Source: Neobacillus cucumis (GTDB lineage Bacteria; Bacillota; Bacilli; Bacillales_B; DSM-18226). From it: a stretch of 64,000 bases of DNA. Every line of letters begins with the position of its first letter. Within the stretch, counting starts at the first letter, position 1. Both the position numbers and the translations under genes were made by a program. A model generated the notes under the pieces. The model saw only the letters and a list, made by a program, of their open reading frames with translations. It was not told the DNA's origin and did not search any database. Shown piece by piece: positions 9,721 to 19,212 of the stretch. Where the stretch lies: the NCBI RefSeq assembly GCF_023715505.1, contig NZ_JAMBOH010000007.1, forward strand, positions 213,807-277,806, given 5' to 3'.

Positions 9721-10671
9721 TTAATAATTCACCCATTTTTTCTGTCCGACCCACTGCACTAAGGTAATGATGAGCACGAAGAAGAATAGGACAACCGCAA
9801 TCGCGGAGGCATACCCAATCTTTAAGTTAACAAACGCACTCTCGTATAAATGCCACACAAGCATAGTAGTAGAATTAATCGGACCGCCCTTTGTTAACAC
9901 GGCAATTAAATCAAATACTTTAAAAGTACCAATAATTCCGGTAATTAATAGAAAAAACGTTGTAGGTGATAAAACTGGAAGCATAATATGTTTAAATTTA
10001 TCCCATGCCCTTGCGCCATCCATATCGGCTGCTTCATATAACTCTTTGGGAATCGATTGTAATCCCGCTAAATAAATGATCATGCTAAACCCAATGGATG
10101 CCCAAATTTGAATGATCATCACAGAGAAAAGTGCGAAATCAGGATCCGCGATCCATGTTGGTGGATTATGAATACCAAGTGATAGTAAAACTTGATTGAT
10201 AGGACCCTCTGTTGGATTAAAGAGAACCTGCCAAACCACAGCAATGGCCACGATACTGGAAATATAAGGCATGAAAAAGGCTACTTTAAAATAACTTTTT
10301 GCATATACATGTTTATCAATGACGATGGCAATGATCAATGCGAATATCATAGTTAGTGGCACGGTCAGAAGAAAAAGTAAATTGTTCAACACTGATTTAA
10401 GAAACACATCATTCTCAAAAAGTGCTTTAAAATTGTCCAATCCAACCCATTTAATCGATTTAAAGCCAACAATAAAATTCCAATCTGCAAAACTTAACAT
10501 AAATGTGGCCAGAATTGGCAGCAACGTTAGAATACTGACCCCAATTAACATCGGGGAAACAAATAAAACCCCTGTCCAACTCTCTCGCTTTTGAATAGCA
10601 CTTTTACCTTTTTTCTTCGCTTTCACTTGATACTCAACATTTTCTAGTACAGTTTTTGCTTCGACACTCAA
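9721..10671 (-). CDS. Sugar ABC transporter permease, MalF-like (CUT1)
   Basis: About 316 residues with six membrane helices and the EAA loop (IPKELYEAADMDGARAWDKFKHIMLPVLSPTT). I prefer the TTG start at 10671, 8 bases from AGAGGGG; the upstream GTG at 10680 would touch the ribosome binding site. It heads the permease pair, ending about 30 bases before the start of the MalG-like gene, and follows the YesL-family gene by 22 bases. Together these genes form one leftward operon: yesL-like, permeases, binding protein, kinase, regulator. Confidence 0.9.
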   Translation of the reverse strand: MSVEAKTVLENVEYQVKAKKKGKSAIQKRESWTGVLFVSPMLIGVSILTLLPILATFMLSFADWNFIVGFKSIKWVGLDNFKALFENDVFLKSVLNNLLFLLTVPLTMIFALIIAIVIDKHVYAKSYFKVAFFMPYISSIVAIAVVWQVLFNPTEGPINQVLLSLGIHNPPTWIADPDFALFSVMIIQIWASIGFSMIIYLAGLQSIPKELYEAADMDGARAWDKFKHIMLPVLSPTTFFLLITGIIGTFKVFDLIAVLTKGGPINSTTMLVWHLYESAFVNLKIGYASAIAVVLFFFVLIITLVQWVGQKKWVNY

Positions 10672-10693
10672 ATCTCTCACCCCTCTTAATTGT

Positions 10694-11350
10694 TTAGTTG
10701 TTTATTACCCAGCTAGACTTTCTATGCTTTTGTATGTCTCTTGCTTGAGCCTCTACTTTTTGAAAAACCCTTAAAGAAAAAAATGTTACAATAGATGCTA
10801 AACCACTTGCTAAAAAGAGATAAGCTGCCATTGGAAGGAAAACAAATAAGAATAATAGAGAAGCTATCGAAATAATCATCATAAAGGTATTTAACGGATA
10901 ATTGATTCCGATAAGGAAAGCCATTTTCATCGAAGTAAACACCTTTCTGTTCAACAGGTATACTGGAAACACGTATAGTAACGTAATCCCATATAAGCAA
11001 GAACTGCCAAGGAGAATTCCTTTGGCCACCATCTCCATGGTTCCAGATAAATAGCTGGTAAATAGCCAATCAGTATAAAATATAACCGGTATGATTATAA
11101 GCACAATCCCCAATTGATTTGCCCTGCAAAATTCCTCCTTATATACTTTTTTAAATAAACTGAAAGCACTTACATTTTCGCCCGCCTGATAACCTTTTAA
11201 AACTGTGTACATGGCTGCTGTTGCCGGAAAGATCCCCGCTACAATCATCCCTGCCATAGTAAAAATAATCCAAAGGAGATTAAGAAATAATAATTTAACA
11301 ACCCAGTCACAAGCAACGTTTATATTATTAATTAGTCTAGTAGATTCCAT
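10694..11350 (-). CDS. YesL/DUF624-family membrane protein
   Basis: About 218 residues with several hydrophobic helices (for example LLFLNLLWIIFTMAGMI and GIVLIIIPVIFYTDWLF), matching the DUF624 (YesL) family that accompanies YesMN-controlled sugar importers in Bacilli. Its biochemical role is unknown. The start is the ATG of MESTRLINN: GGGGGAGG lies just upstream, inside a longer TTG-initiated frame. As first gene of the leftward operon its promoter should lie in the 11351-11700 divergent region. Confidence 0.85.
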   Translation of the reverse strand: MESTRLINNINVACDWVVKLLFLNLLWIIFTMAGMIVAGIFPATAAMYTVLKGYQAGENVSAFSLFKKVYKEEFCRANQLGIVLIIIPVIFYTDWLFTSYLSGTMEMVAKGILLGSSCLYGITLLYVFPVYLLNRKVFTSMKMAFLIGINYPLNTFMMIISIASLLFLFVFLPMAAYLFLASGLASIVTFFSLRVFQKVEAQARDIQKHRKSSWVINN

Positions 11351-11594
11351 CGTTCCTCCCCCATCGGTTTTTATTTTGTTCAATAACTATATTAATAATT
11401 GTAAGAAAATTATAAAAATATTTATATAGATTTTTTTGACCCATTCGAAAATATTTTGACATTTTATAATATTTGAAATGATAAAAACTTAAGAAATGTT
11501 TCCTATTACAAAATAACCATTTTTAACTTCCTTAATAGCGAGATAAAATTATTACAAAAAATCCTAAAAATACCACAAGTGTAATCTTTAGATT

Positions 11595-11707
11595 TTTCAT
11601 TATAATGAGGTTGACATCAGTGTGGTAACGTTTACAAAAAGGATGTACGGAGGTGAAATAGGAAGTAAAGAGCAGAATTTAAATTCAATTTAGGGGAGGT
11701 TGGAAAG
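11595..11707 (+). promoter_or_regulatory. GH3 promoter region with a cre-like catabolite operator
   Basis: A TATAAT lies at 11601-11606 and a TTGACA at 11611-11616. The sequence TGGTAACGTTTACA (11623-11636) matches 12 of 14 positions of the CcpA cre consensus TGWAARCGYTWNCW and is nearly palindromic. If TATAAT is the -10, the cre lies just downstream of the transcript start, a roadblock position. A GGGGAGG ribosome binding site precedes the GTG start at 11708. This is sequence matching only. Confidence 0.6.
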
Positions 11708-13966
11708 GTGTTTAAAGTAGGAAAAAAATTTAAAAAACTTGTGTGGACTACACTTGTATCCAGTGTGGCTGTCGCAGCGATAGCGGGCGGAGCTATTGCT
11801 TCACAGCCTACACAGGCTAAGGCTGAACGGGGAGCTGTTTCATCCCAGCTGCCTTGGATGGATACGTCGCTTTCGCCTGAAAAACGTACCGAACTGCTTA
11901 TCGATGCAATGACGCTAGACCAGAAAATCCAACAGCTAGCCGGGATGCGCGGAGAAATACCCGAGCTAAAGGAATGCGGATCCCCTATGAGGCACATTCC
12001 TGGAATCCCTGAATTTGGGATCCCAACGTTCAGAATTACCAATGGTCCTGTAGGTCTAGGCGGCGGTGACTGCAGCCCGCAGGATAAGGCGACTGCATTA
12101 CCTGTTGCAATCGGACTGGCAGCCAGTTTTGACCCCAATCTTGCATACGCTTTCGGTGACCTAATGGGTGGTGAGGCCCGCACGCTTGGGCTTCATGAAC
12201 TCGAAGCACCAGGCATGAATCTTGCACGCTTGGGCGAGAACGGCCGGAATTTCGAATACATGGGCGAAGACCCTTATCTCGCTGGTGTTTTAGCCTCTAA
12301 AGAAATTAAGGGTATCCAAGATAATGATATTATTGCCATGTCAAAGCATTATGTACTTAATGATCAAGAGCAAAACCGTATGTCAGTGAATGTTAACATC
12401 GACGAAAATGTACTTCATGAGCTTTACCTGCTCCCATTTGAAATGTCAGTAAAGGATGGCAATGTTGGGTCAATTATGTGCTCCTACAACCGGGTAAGCG
12501 GAACCTATGCCTGTGAGAATGAGTATCTGTTGAATACCGTTTTGCGCGATCAGTGGGGATTCAAAGGGTACGTTCAGTCTGACTTTGGTGCCACCCATTC
12601 GACTGCTCCGGCGCTTCATGCCGGATTGGATTTAGAAATGCAGAATGCCAGATTCTTCACAAATACCAACATTAAGGCGACACTTGCGGACGGCACCTTA
12701 ACGATGGATACCGTTGACCAAGCTCTCAGTCGCCGGTATGTCCAAATGTTCAAATATGGAATTTTCGACCGTCCGATTGTACGAGGGACTATCGATGCTG
12801 AAGTGAACGGTTCGAAAGCGCGTGATATTGCAGAACAGACAGCTGTATTGCTGAAGAATGAGGGTAACCTGCTTCCGCTCGACCCATCTGTTGATTCAAT
12901 TGCCTTAATCGGTAAGCCGACCTATGTCGACGCAGCCGTTGCAGGAGGAGGAGGCAGTTCGCGGGTAAGTCCGCTATATACCGTTTCACCTCAGCAGGGA
13001 CTTCAGAATACTTTAGAAAAAATAGGTTCTGACGCAGCTATTACCAAGGTAACAGTTGCTGCTGACAATAGTAATCTCAACGAAGCTGTAGCTGCAGCGA
13101 AGGATGCAGACGTTGTCATCCTGATGGCTGGAGTTGTAACCAGCGAGGGACGTGACCGCCCAAGCTTGTCCTTGCCTGACAGCCAGGATGATATGATTTC
13201 AGCTGTTACTGCCGCAAACAAGAAAACGGCACTTGTCCTTAAAGACGGAGACCCTGTACTTATGCCATGGGTAAATGAAGTCCCATCTATCTTAGAAGCA
13301 TGGAATCCAGGTCAGGAGGACGGCAATGTTGTCGCTAACTTGTTATTTGGACTCGCCAACCCATCCGGAAAGCTTCCAGTGACCTATCCAGTTTCCAAAG
13401 CGGACACACCGACCAGCACTGAAGAGCGCTACCCTGGCGTTAATCAAGGTGTACTCGATAGCACCGGAAAAGAAATCCCGCAAGTGTACTATTCTGAAGG
13501 ACTTGAGATGGGATACCGATGGTACGATGCAAAAAACATCAAACCTCTTTTCGCATTTGGTTATGGTTTGTCCTATACCAACTTTGACATCTCTAAACTA
13601 GTTGTTACACCGAAGACAACGGACGGGACTAAGAAAATTCAGGTTTCCCTTTTTGTAGAAAATACCGGAAAAGTAGCAGGTGCGGAGGTACCGCAAGTAT
13701 ACTTAGGTCTGCCTGAAGTTGCGAACGAACCGCCTAAACGGCTTGTTGGATTTGAGAAGGTCTGGCTGAAGCCAGGTGAAAAGAAACATGTGACGATTAC
13801 GATTGACCCAGCAGCAAGCAATCACCCGCTGTCCATCTGGGATTCCAATGCTGATACTTGGAAAACTTTAGATGGTGAGTACAAAGTGTACGTTGGCAAC
13901 TCTTCTGACAACATTACTTTGACAGATTCAATCAACGTGCGGACCCCAGCGGGCCATAGTAAATAA
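11708..13966 (+). CDS. Secreted glycoside hydrolase family 3 enzyme (beta-glucosidase-like)
   Basis: The 752-residue protein begins with a signal peptide (basic N-region, hydrophobic core, likely cleavage near TQAKA at residue ~39). The GH3 N-terminal barrel covers about 60-340 and contains the KH motif MSKHYVLNDQEQNR and the catalytic nucleophile Asp292 in QSDFGAT. The GH3 C-terminal sandwich domain (about 370-590) and an Fn3-like domain (about 640-735) follow. The family releases terminal beta-linked glucose or related sugars; the exact specificity cannot be read. It is divergent from the ABC/YesMN operon, which probably imports its products. The gene is visibly richer in G and C than its low-GC neighbours, which may mean transfer. 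Confidence 0.93.
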   Translation: MFKVGKKFKKLVWTTLVSSVAVAAIAGGAIASQPTQAKAERGAVSSQLPWMDTSLSPEKRTELLIDAMTLDQKIQQLAGMRGEIPELKECGSPMRHIPGIPEFGIPTFRITNGPVGLGGGDCSPQDKATALPVAIGLAASFDPNLAYAFGDLMGGEARTLGLHELEAPGMNLARLGENGRNFEYMGEDPYLAGVLASKEIKGIQDNDIIAMSKHYVLNDQEQNRMSVNVNIDENVLHELYLLPFEMSVKDGNVGSIMCSYNRVSGTYACENEYLLNTVLRDQWGFKGYVQSDFGATHSTAPALHAGLDLEMQNARFFTNTNIKATLADGTLTMDTVDQALSRRYVQMFKYGIFDRPIVRGTIDAEVNGSKARDIAEQTAVLLKNEGNLLPLDPSVDSIALIGKPTYVDAAVAGGGGSSRVSPLYTVSPQQGLQNTLEKIGSDAAITKVTVAADNSNLNEAVAAAKDADVVILMAGVVTSEGRDRPSLSLPDSQDDMISAVTAANKKTALVLKDGDPVLMPWVNEVPSILEAWNPGQEDGNVVANLLFGLANPSGKLPVTYPVSKADTPTSTEERYPGVNQGVLDSTGKEIPQVYYSEGLEMGYRWYDAKNIKPLFAFGYGLSYTNFDISKLVVTPKTTDGTKKIQVSLFVENTGKVAGAEVPQVYLGLPEVANEPPKRLVGFEKVWLKPGEKKHVTITIDPAASNHPLSIWDSNADTWKTLDGEYKVYVGNSSDNITLTDSINVRTPAGHSK

Positions 13967-14032
13967 GGTAGTCCTTTTATAACGAAAGTGAAAAAAGGAT
14001 TGTAAAATAAGGGTTATCTAAACAGTAAAGGA

Positions 14033-14074
14033 CTGGCGAAAAACATCTTGTTTTTCGCCAGCTTCTTTTTTTTT
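14033..14074 (+). terminator. Intrinsic terminator after the GH3 gene
   Basis: CTGGCGAAAAACA and its complement form a 13-bp stem with a 3-base loop, followed by a C-interrupted run of T. Confidence 0.85.
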
Positions 14075-14304
14075 CACAATCTAATATCTACAACTTATCC
14101 ATGAAACCTTAAATTGATTACAAGTTTTTCCTTGTCTTCTAATTAAAGAAGAACTACCATTTTAACTCATTTTTCCCACTTTTTTCTTTCTAGGTGTAAA
14201 TCCAATTTTCCAGTCGGTTAAATATTATAGATCGATAAATCCGAAAATATTATAATAAAACTCGTCTGGTATTGGCTTAAATTTAAATTGAGGAGTATAC
14301 ATAT

Positions 14305-14571
14305 ATGGGAAAGAAGAAGAAAAAATCTAAACAGAAGAAAAAAGAAGATTTCGGAAGTGCAGAATTTTACTGTGCCAAATGTAAGTACAAGTTTGAAGTT
14401 GAGTGGGAAACCATATGGGCCATTCAGGAATGCACCCATGGATATGTTGGCTTTCATCTAAATGATACTTTTATCAGCTGTGATAAATGTGGTGAAATCT
14501 GTAGTGACGAAGATCATTTAGAAGTATCGAAGCCAGCACCCTTTATTACAGATAATGAACTACCTTTTTAA
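14305..14571 (+). CDS. Small CxxC zinc-ribbon-like protein, unknown function
   Basis: An 88-residue protein with a very lysine-rich start (MGKKKKKSKQKKK) followed by CAKC and, about 38 residues later, CDKC plus CGEIC. Two CxxC pairs at this spacing suggest one zinc-binding ribbon. An acidic C-terminus follows. GAGGAG lies 9 bases before the ATG, so it is very probably translated. The basic tail could contact nucleic acid. The gene stands alone. Confidence 0.75.
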   Translation: MGKKKKKSKQKKKEDFGSAEFYCAKCKYKFEVEWETIWAIQECTHGYVGFHLNDTFISCDKCGEICSDEDHLEVSKPAPFITDNELPF

Positions 14572-14579
14572 AGGATTAA

Positions 14580-14789
14580 TACTTTAATAAAGGATTTTTA
14601 AATTTTGGAAAGAATATTTTATCAGCCGATCTTCACAAACGTGTGGGCGGTTACCCATCAAAAAATCATAAAATGGCTACATGCTGTACTATTATGTATT
14701 CTCTAATGGGTCCCTCTGATAAGATTATTCCTGCTCCTCCAAAAGGTAATGGTGCTTCATTAAAGATCCGGTATTATTTAGTAAATTAA
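14580..14789 (+). pseudogene. Remnant of a small conserved protein (no start codon)
   Basis: An open frame of 69 codons between two stops reads ...LSADLHKRVGGYPSKNHKM then ATCCTIMYSLMGPSDKII and PAPPKGNGASLKIRYYLVN. The conserved-looking GYPSKNHKM, CC and PPKG-GASLKIRY blocks look like the C-terminal part of a real protein, possibly an HNH-like or restriction-associated family, but I cannot name it firmly. There is no ribosome binding site or upstream start. It is most likely a 5'-truncated relic. Confidence 0.35.
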
Positions 14790-15003
14790 CACTCTCTATA
14801 AAACTAAGCAGGGCTACCTTCCTTTTGTTCATCCTTTACATAAAATACAATAGCATCATTGATTTTTTCCCTATAAAAATCAGATAATTTTTAAAAGGAT
14901 AGTCAACAAATTTTTTAGAGTGCTAAAGTTGCTTGGGGGAGGAGTAAAGGAAGAGAACCAGCACGATTCTCTAACATGGGGGTATAAATTTGGAGTATTT
15001 ATA
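14790..15003. other. Intergenic, nothing recognised
   Basis: AT-rich sequence between the relic and the small leftward gene. I see no gene, strong hairpin or repeat. Confidence 0.4.
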
Positions 15004-15195
15004 CTACTTTTTGGGTTGATCAAGTGCTTGGTAAGCTAACTGGTACTTTCCTCCATCAGCCACCTCTGAATGGTATAAAGCCTTGAGGGCATTGTTTTTT
15101 TCAAGACCGTGCTCTGCCTTCAACTCTTTTAAACGTGTATGCAATTCTTTATTATCCTTAATTAGCTGCTGCATTTGCGATTTCATATACTTCAA
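15004..15195 (-). CDS. Small coiled-coil protein, unknown function
   Basis: A 63-residue, highly charged protein starting with TTG, 8 bases from a strong TAGGAGG. Residues about 5-35 (SQMQQLIKDNKELHTRLKELKAE) have coiled-coil character; the tail (ALKALYHSEVADGGKYQLAYQALDQ) looks helical. No signal or membrane segment. The ideal ribosome binding site supports expression. No family recognised. Confidence 0.65.
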   Translation of the reverse strand: MKYMKSQMQQLIKDNKELHTRLKELKAEHGLEKNNALKALYHSEVADGGKYQLAYQALDQPKK

Positions 15196-15473
15196 AATAA
15201 TTACCTCCTATCAGGACGTCAATCCGTTCCCCAAGTATAGCATGGATTATCTTTATTTAAATAAATCTATATATTGCAAATCCTATCGATAAGAAACTAC
15301 ACGATTGATATAAAACTCTCACCATTAAAATTTCATATTTCACAATTATTTCATAAATTATACATTTTTCTCTTCCTTGAGGCTGTATACTTACGAGTAG
15401 TTAAAGCATATTCCCTCTCTCAACCTCATTTGTTATTTCCAACACCCTCAAAAAAATGAAAGCAGGTTGATTT

Positions 15474-16373
15474 ATGAAAAAAAGAAGTCAGACCAAACCT
15501 CGTCCTACAGAAACCCAGCCTGAGATTCGAATGCGGGTACATCATTTCGAAAGTTCCAATGAGCGTCAGGAATTTTTGAAGAATTTGGCGATTAGTTCTG
15601 AATTTGAGATGAGATACCGTGGTTTACTAGATTACTATGGAAAAGAGTTTATCGACTATAAAAAGCAAAAACCCACAGACAAAAAACGTAATGAATTTCT
15701 TCGTATTATTTCAAAGTTTATGACAGAATGTTTAGAAGACAATTGTCCATCCTCTTGGCAACAATGTCAGCCCTCTTTTTGGGAAGAACTCATCTTTACC
15801 TTTTATCCTCATTGCATGCATATCTCAACAGAAGAAAAAGAAGTAGAAACCTTTTTGTCACAGTTAAAATACTTTGTAAAGTGGCTTGATAAACGAGTTG
15901 GCACCTCCTGGTATCCGAGAGTTGAAGAATATACCTTTATTGCCAGTTCAGAACTTAAAGCTTGTGAACACCTGCTTAATGGCCTCTTTTTGAACGACTT
16001 TCCACGCATATACCAATCTGATTGGGATCCCGAGCAAGACATTGAAAAGATAAATCACAAATTTGAACAATGCACGGATCGACTTAATAGTATATTTGAA
16101 GTTACGAGTATCATTGAGGACACGGTTTTATTGAGTGAATTTGAAACCAACCATTCTTATTATATAAGGGGCCTTCCTTATAAATTAATTGAAATAGGAA
16201 TGATCATGAGCGGCATTATTGGTAAAAAAAGCGCAGATCTAACTTGGAATTGGTTTCAAACGGATGGAATCTATCCGAAAGAGGGAAAACCTACATTACA
16301 ATCAAGAGGTAAGGTAAGGCCATATCATTGTTTTGCTTTCGAAAAAATGGCTTATTCCATATCCCCCATTTAA
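15474..16373 (+). CDS. Conserved-looking hypothetical protein, 299 aa
   Basis: A soluble, charged protein with no signal peptide or membrane helix. It begins with a basic segment (MKKRSQTKPRP) and has several Trp/Cys-containing stretches such as NCPSSWQQCQPSFWEELIFTFYPHCMH. No catalytic motif or family was recognised. AGCAGG lies before the ATG and codon use is like the neighbours. The gene stands alone, between the small leftward gene and the ahp region. Confidence 0.7.
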   Translation: MKKRSQTKPRPTETQPEIRMRVHHFESSNERQEFLKNLAISSEFEMRYRGLLDYYGKEFIDYKKQKPTDKKRNEFLRIISKFMTECLEDNCPSSWQQCQPSFWEELIFTFYPHCMHISTEEKEVETFLSQLKYFVKWLDKRVGTSWYPRVEEYTFIASSELKACEHLLNGLFLNDFPRIYQSDWDPEQDIEKINHKFEQCTDRLNSIFEVTSIIEDTVLLSEFETNHSYYIRGLPYKLIEIGMIMSGIIGKKSADLTWNWFQTDGIYPKEGKPTLQSRGKVRPYHCFAFEKMAYSISPI

Positions 16374-16686
16374 AATTATTTTCTTCATTAAATGGTGAAA
16401 TATTCCTTACTGATATAGGTTTATTCATTCTTAGGGGCTATTTAATGCGATTTTGTGGAATAAGAATCAATGTGGAATACGAGGATAATTAAATGAGAAT
16501 CTTATTAATGATAGTTCAAAGTAACAGACAAAAACCTAAATGAGAATTATAATGAATAATAGAGAATATCACTGATAAAGTAACTTTCATCACATTGAGA
16601 TTTACTTGATGATTCTAATATAATCAACTTCACAAATGTTCCTGTATTGCTATAACTAACAAAGTAAAGAAGTTGAGGCATTCTAC
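16374..16686. other. Intergenic upstream of ahpC; no gene seen
   Basis: About 310 AT-rich bases without a supported reading frame (the longest with a start is about 15 codons). The ahpC promoter begins directly downstream. Confidence 0.4.
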
Positions 16687-16741
16687 TTGACAATACAATA
16701 AGTTGTATATGATAATACTTATTGAATTAGAATTATTATAG
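16687..16741 (+). promoter_or_regulatory. ahpC promoter with PerR-like box
   Basis: TTGACA (16687-16692) and GATAAT (16711-16716) are spaced 18 bp. Directly downstream TTAGAATTATTATAG (16727-16741) matches 12 of 14 informative positions of the PerR box TTATAATNATTATAA. A second, weaker box overlaps the -10. The same arrangement recurs before ahpF. This fits peroxide-induced, PerR-repressed expression. Confidence 0.75.
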
Positions 16742-16784
16742 TTTACCAAAAACTATCAAATCATATCTAGGAGGAATTTTGATT

Positions 16785-17348
16785 ATGTCATTAATCGGAA
16801 AAGAAGTACAAGCATTCACAGCACAAGCTTACAATAACGGTGACTTCATCACTGTATCAGAACAAAACTTCAAAGGTAAATGGAGTGTTGTTTGCTTCTA
16901 CCCAGCAGATTTCACATTCGTATGCCCTACTGAACTAGAAGATCTTCAAAACCAATACGCTACATTGAAAGATCTTGGTGTAGAAGTTTACTCTGTGTCA
17001 ACAGATACTCACTTCACTCACAAAGCATGGCATGATCACTCACCAGCAATCAGCAAAATAGAATATATTATGGTTGGTGACCCTAATCAAAAGATTTCCC
17101 GCATCTTTGATGTATTAGATGAAGAAGAAGGTCTTGCACAACGTGGTACTTTCATCATCGATCCAGACGGTAAAGTTCAAGCTATGGAAATCAATGCAGA
17201 TGGCATCGGCCGTGACGCAAGCACGATTGTGAACAAGATTAAAGCTGCACAATACGTTCGTAACAATCCAGGTGAAGTTTGCCCAGCTAAATGGCAAGAA
17301 GGTGGAGAAACACTTAAACCAAGCCTTGACCTTGTAGGTAAAATCTAA
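16785..17348 (+). CDS. ahpC: Alkyl hydroperoxide reductase subunit C (2-Cys peroxiredoxin)
   Basis: The 187-residue typical 2-Cys peroxiredoxin reduces H2O2, organic peroxides and peroxynitrite in the cytoplasm. Peroxidatic Cys47 lies in FVCPTEL and resolving Cys166 in [23 protein letters not shown] is the usual AhpC start. The ATG is chosen over an upstream TTG because AGGAGG lies about 10 bases before it and the family starts MSLIGKEV. AhpF (17584) is the reducing partner. A terminator separates the two genes, which is not the usual single-operon arrangement. Confidence 0.98.
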   Translation: MSLIGKEVQAFTAQAYNNGDFITVSEQNFKGKWSVVCFYPADFTFVCPTELEDLQNQYATLKDLGVEVYSVSTDTHFTHKAWHDHSPAISKIEYIMVGDPNQKISRIFDVLDEEEGLAQRGTFIIDPDGKVQAMEINADGIGRDASTIVNKIKAAQYVRNNPGEVCPAKWQEGGETLKPSLDLVGKI

Positions 17349-17369
17349 GCAGTACGTTTAACATTCTAA

Positions 17370-17398
17370 GGGAATTGGAAGCTTCCAATTCCCTTTTT
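17370..17398 (+). terminator. Intrinsic terminator after ahpC
   Basis: GGGAATTGGAAGCTTCCAATTCCC is a perfect self-complementary stem followed by five T. Confidence 0.9.
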
Positions 17399-17477
17399 CA
17401 GTACATATGAAAACGACTATTTTGAATCTTACAGCATCACTCTTCTTTTTAAGCCGAAAGTTATAGGTATTTTTCAC

Positions 17478-17531
17478 TTGACTGATAATGGATTTTATAT
17501 GATAATAATTATTGAATTAGAATTATTATTA
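17478..17531 (+). promoter_or_regulatory. ahpF promoter with PerR-like box
   Basis: TTGACT (17478-17483) and GATAAT (17501-17506), 17-bp spacer, are followed by TTAGAATTATTATTA (17517-17531), which matches 12 of 14 informative PerR positions. From the -10 through the box the sequence is almost identical to the ahpC promoter, so the two genes should respond together. Confidence 0.75.
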
Positions 17532-17583
17532 TTAACAGAATTATCAACTGACTCGCAGAAAGAATTTAAGGAGTGAGAGATCA

Positions 17584-19113
17584 ATGATATTAGATAAAGA
17601 GATAAAAGAACAGTTAGCCCAATATCTTCAATTGATGGAGGGGGATGTGCTGCTTAAAGTCAGCGCAGGTTCCGATGACGTTTCTCGTGATACACTAGCT
17701 TTAGTAGACGAATTAGCCAACATGTCTTCCCACATTAAAGTAGAGAAGACTGAATTAGAAAGAACTCCAAGCTTTAGTGTGAACCGCATTGGCGAAGACA
17801 CTGGGATCACTTTCGCAGGTGTTCCTCTTGGACACGAATTCACTTCATTGGTTTTAGCTCTGTTGCAGGTGAGCGGAAGAGCTCCTAAGGTGGATCAAAA
17901 GCTGATTGATCAAATCAAAAACATCAAAGGCCAGTATCATTTCGAGTCTTACATCAGCTTAACCTGCCACAACTGTCCAGATGTGGTACAAGCTTTAAAC
18001 GTAATGAGCACTCTTAACCCTAACATCACACATACAATGATTGATGGTGGTGCGTTTAAGGATGAGGTTGAAAGCAAAGGCATCATGGCTGTACCAACTG
18101 TATTCCTAAATGGTGAATCCTTCGGCAGCGGCCGGATGACGCTTGAAGAAATCCTCGCCAAGATGGGCAGTGGTTCCGATGCATCAGAGCTATCTGATAA
18201 GGAACCATTTGATGTACTTGTTATTGGGGGCGGCCCTGCTGGTGCAAGTGCAGCCATCTATGCGGCGCGAAAAGGAATTCGTACTGGAATTGTGGCCGAA
18301 CGTTTTGGCGGCCAAATCATGGACACCCTGGGCATCGAGAATTTTATCGGGACGAAATATACAGAAGGTCCTAAACTTGCTGCAAGTCTTGAAGAACATG
18401 TAAAAGAGTACAATGTCGATGTCATGAATTTACAGCGTGCGAAACGTTTAGAGAAAAAGGACCTTATTGCTGTCGAACTCGAAAACGGGGCGATTTTAAA
18501 AAGTAAAACGGTCATCCTTTCAACTGGTGCCCGCTGGCGTAATGTTGGTGTCCCTGGCGAAGCAGAGTTCAAGAATAAAGGTGTAGCCTACTGCCCTCAT
18601 TGTGATGGTCCATTATTTGCTGGAAAAGACGTTGCTGTTATTGGCGGCGGTAATTCCGGTATTGAAGCAGCGATTGACCTTGCAGGTATAGTAAAGCACG
18701 TAACTGTTCTTGAGTTTGCGCCAGAATTGAAAGCCGATTCTGTCCTTCAAGACCGTCTGAACAGCCTTCCTAACGTGACAGTTATTAAGAATGCTCAAAC
18801 AAAAGAAATTACCGGAACTGACAAAGTAAACGGCATTTCTTATATTGACCGTGGGACAGGTGCTGAGCATCACATAGAATTACAAGGAATATTTGTTCAA
18901 ATCGGTCTTGTACCAAATACAGATTGGTTAGAGGGAACACTTGAACGTACTCGCATGGGTGAGATTGTTGTAGATAATCATGCTGCAACAAGCATCCCTG
19001 GAGTGTTTGCTGCAGGAGACTGTACGAATAGTCCGTATAAGCAAATCATTATTTCGATGGGCTCTGGTGCTACCGCAGCATTAGGTGCGTTTGATTATCT
19101 GATTCGAAATTAA
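17584..19113 (+). CDS. ahpF: Alkyl hydroperoxide reductase subunit F (NAD(P)H-dependent disulfide reductase)
   Basis: The 509-residue flavoprotein passes electrons from NADH through FAD and two disulfides to AhpC. The N-terminal tandem thioredoxin-like domain (about 1-200) carries the redox pair CHNC (Cys128/Cys131). The thioredoxin-reductase-like part has the FAD motif GGGPAG (about 215), the redox pair CPHC (Cys337/Cys340), and GGGNSG for NAD(P)H. AAGGAGTG precedes the ATG. It has its own PerR-type promoter 230 bases after ahpC and a terminator of its own. Confidence 0.98.
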   Translation: MILDKEIKEQLAQYLQLMEGDVLLKVSAGSDDVSRDTLALVDELANMSSHIKVEKTELERTPSFSVNRIGEDTGITFAGVPLGHEFTSLVLALLQVSGRAPKVDQKLIDQIKNIKGQYHFESYISLTCHNCPDVVQALNVMSTLNPNITHTMIDGGAFKDEVESKGIMAVPTVFLNGESFGSGRMTLEEILAKMGSGSDASELSDKEPFDVLVIGGGPAGASAAIYAARKGIRTGIVAERFGGQIMDTLGIENFIGTKYTEGPKLAASLEEHVKEYNVDVMNLQRAKRLEKKDLIAVELENGAILKSKTVILSTGARWRNVGVPGEAEFKNKGVAYCPHCDGPLFAGKDVAVIGGGNSGIEAAIDLAGIVKHVTVLEFAPELKADSVLQDRLNSLPNVTVIKNAQTKEITGTDKVNGISYIDRGTGAEHHIELQGIFVQIGLVPNTDWLEGTLERTRMGEIVVDNHAATSIPGVFAAGDCTNSPYKQIIISMGSGATAALGAFDYLIRN

Positions 19114-19136
19114 TTCTACAAATATTATTAGTTACC

Positions 19137-19173
19137 ATAAAAAGGGAATTGGATTCGTCCAATTCCCTTTTTT
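19137..19173 (+). terminator. Intrinsic terminator after ahpF
   Basis: AAAAGGGAATTGGA and its complement form a stem with a TTCG loop and a T run. The stem sequence resembles the ahpC terminator, another sign that the two units share ancestry. Confidence 0.88.
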
Positions 19174-19212
19174 AAATCATATGTGCCCTAGAGTTCCGTT
19201 ACCAGTATTATA

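Noticed and set aside
11632..12183. 183-codon minus-strand open frame
   Set aside because: Antisense to the GH3 signal peptide and barrel; low-complexity Ser/Pro composition typical of a shadow frame.
14790..15003. tRNA or small RNA in the quiet intergenic region
   Set aside because: No cloverleaf, CCA end or conserved arm could be traced.
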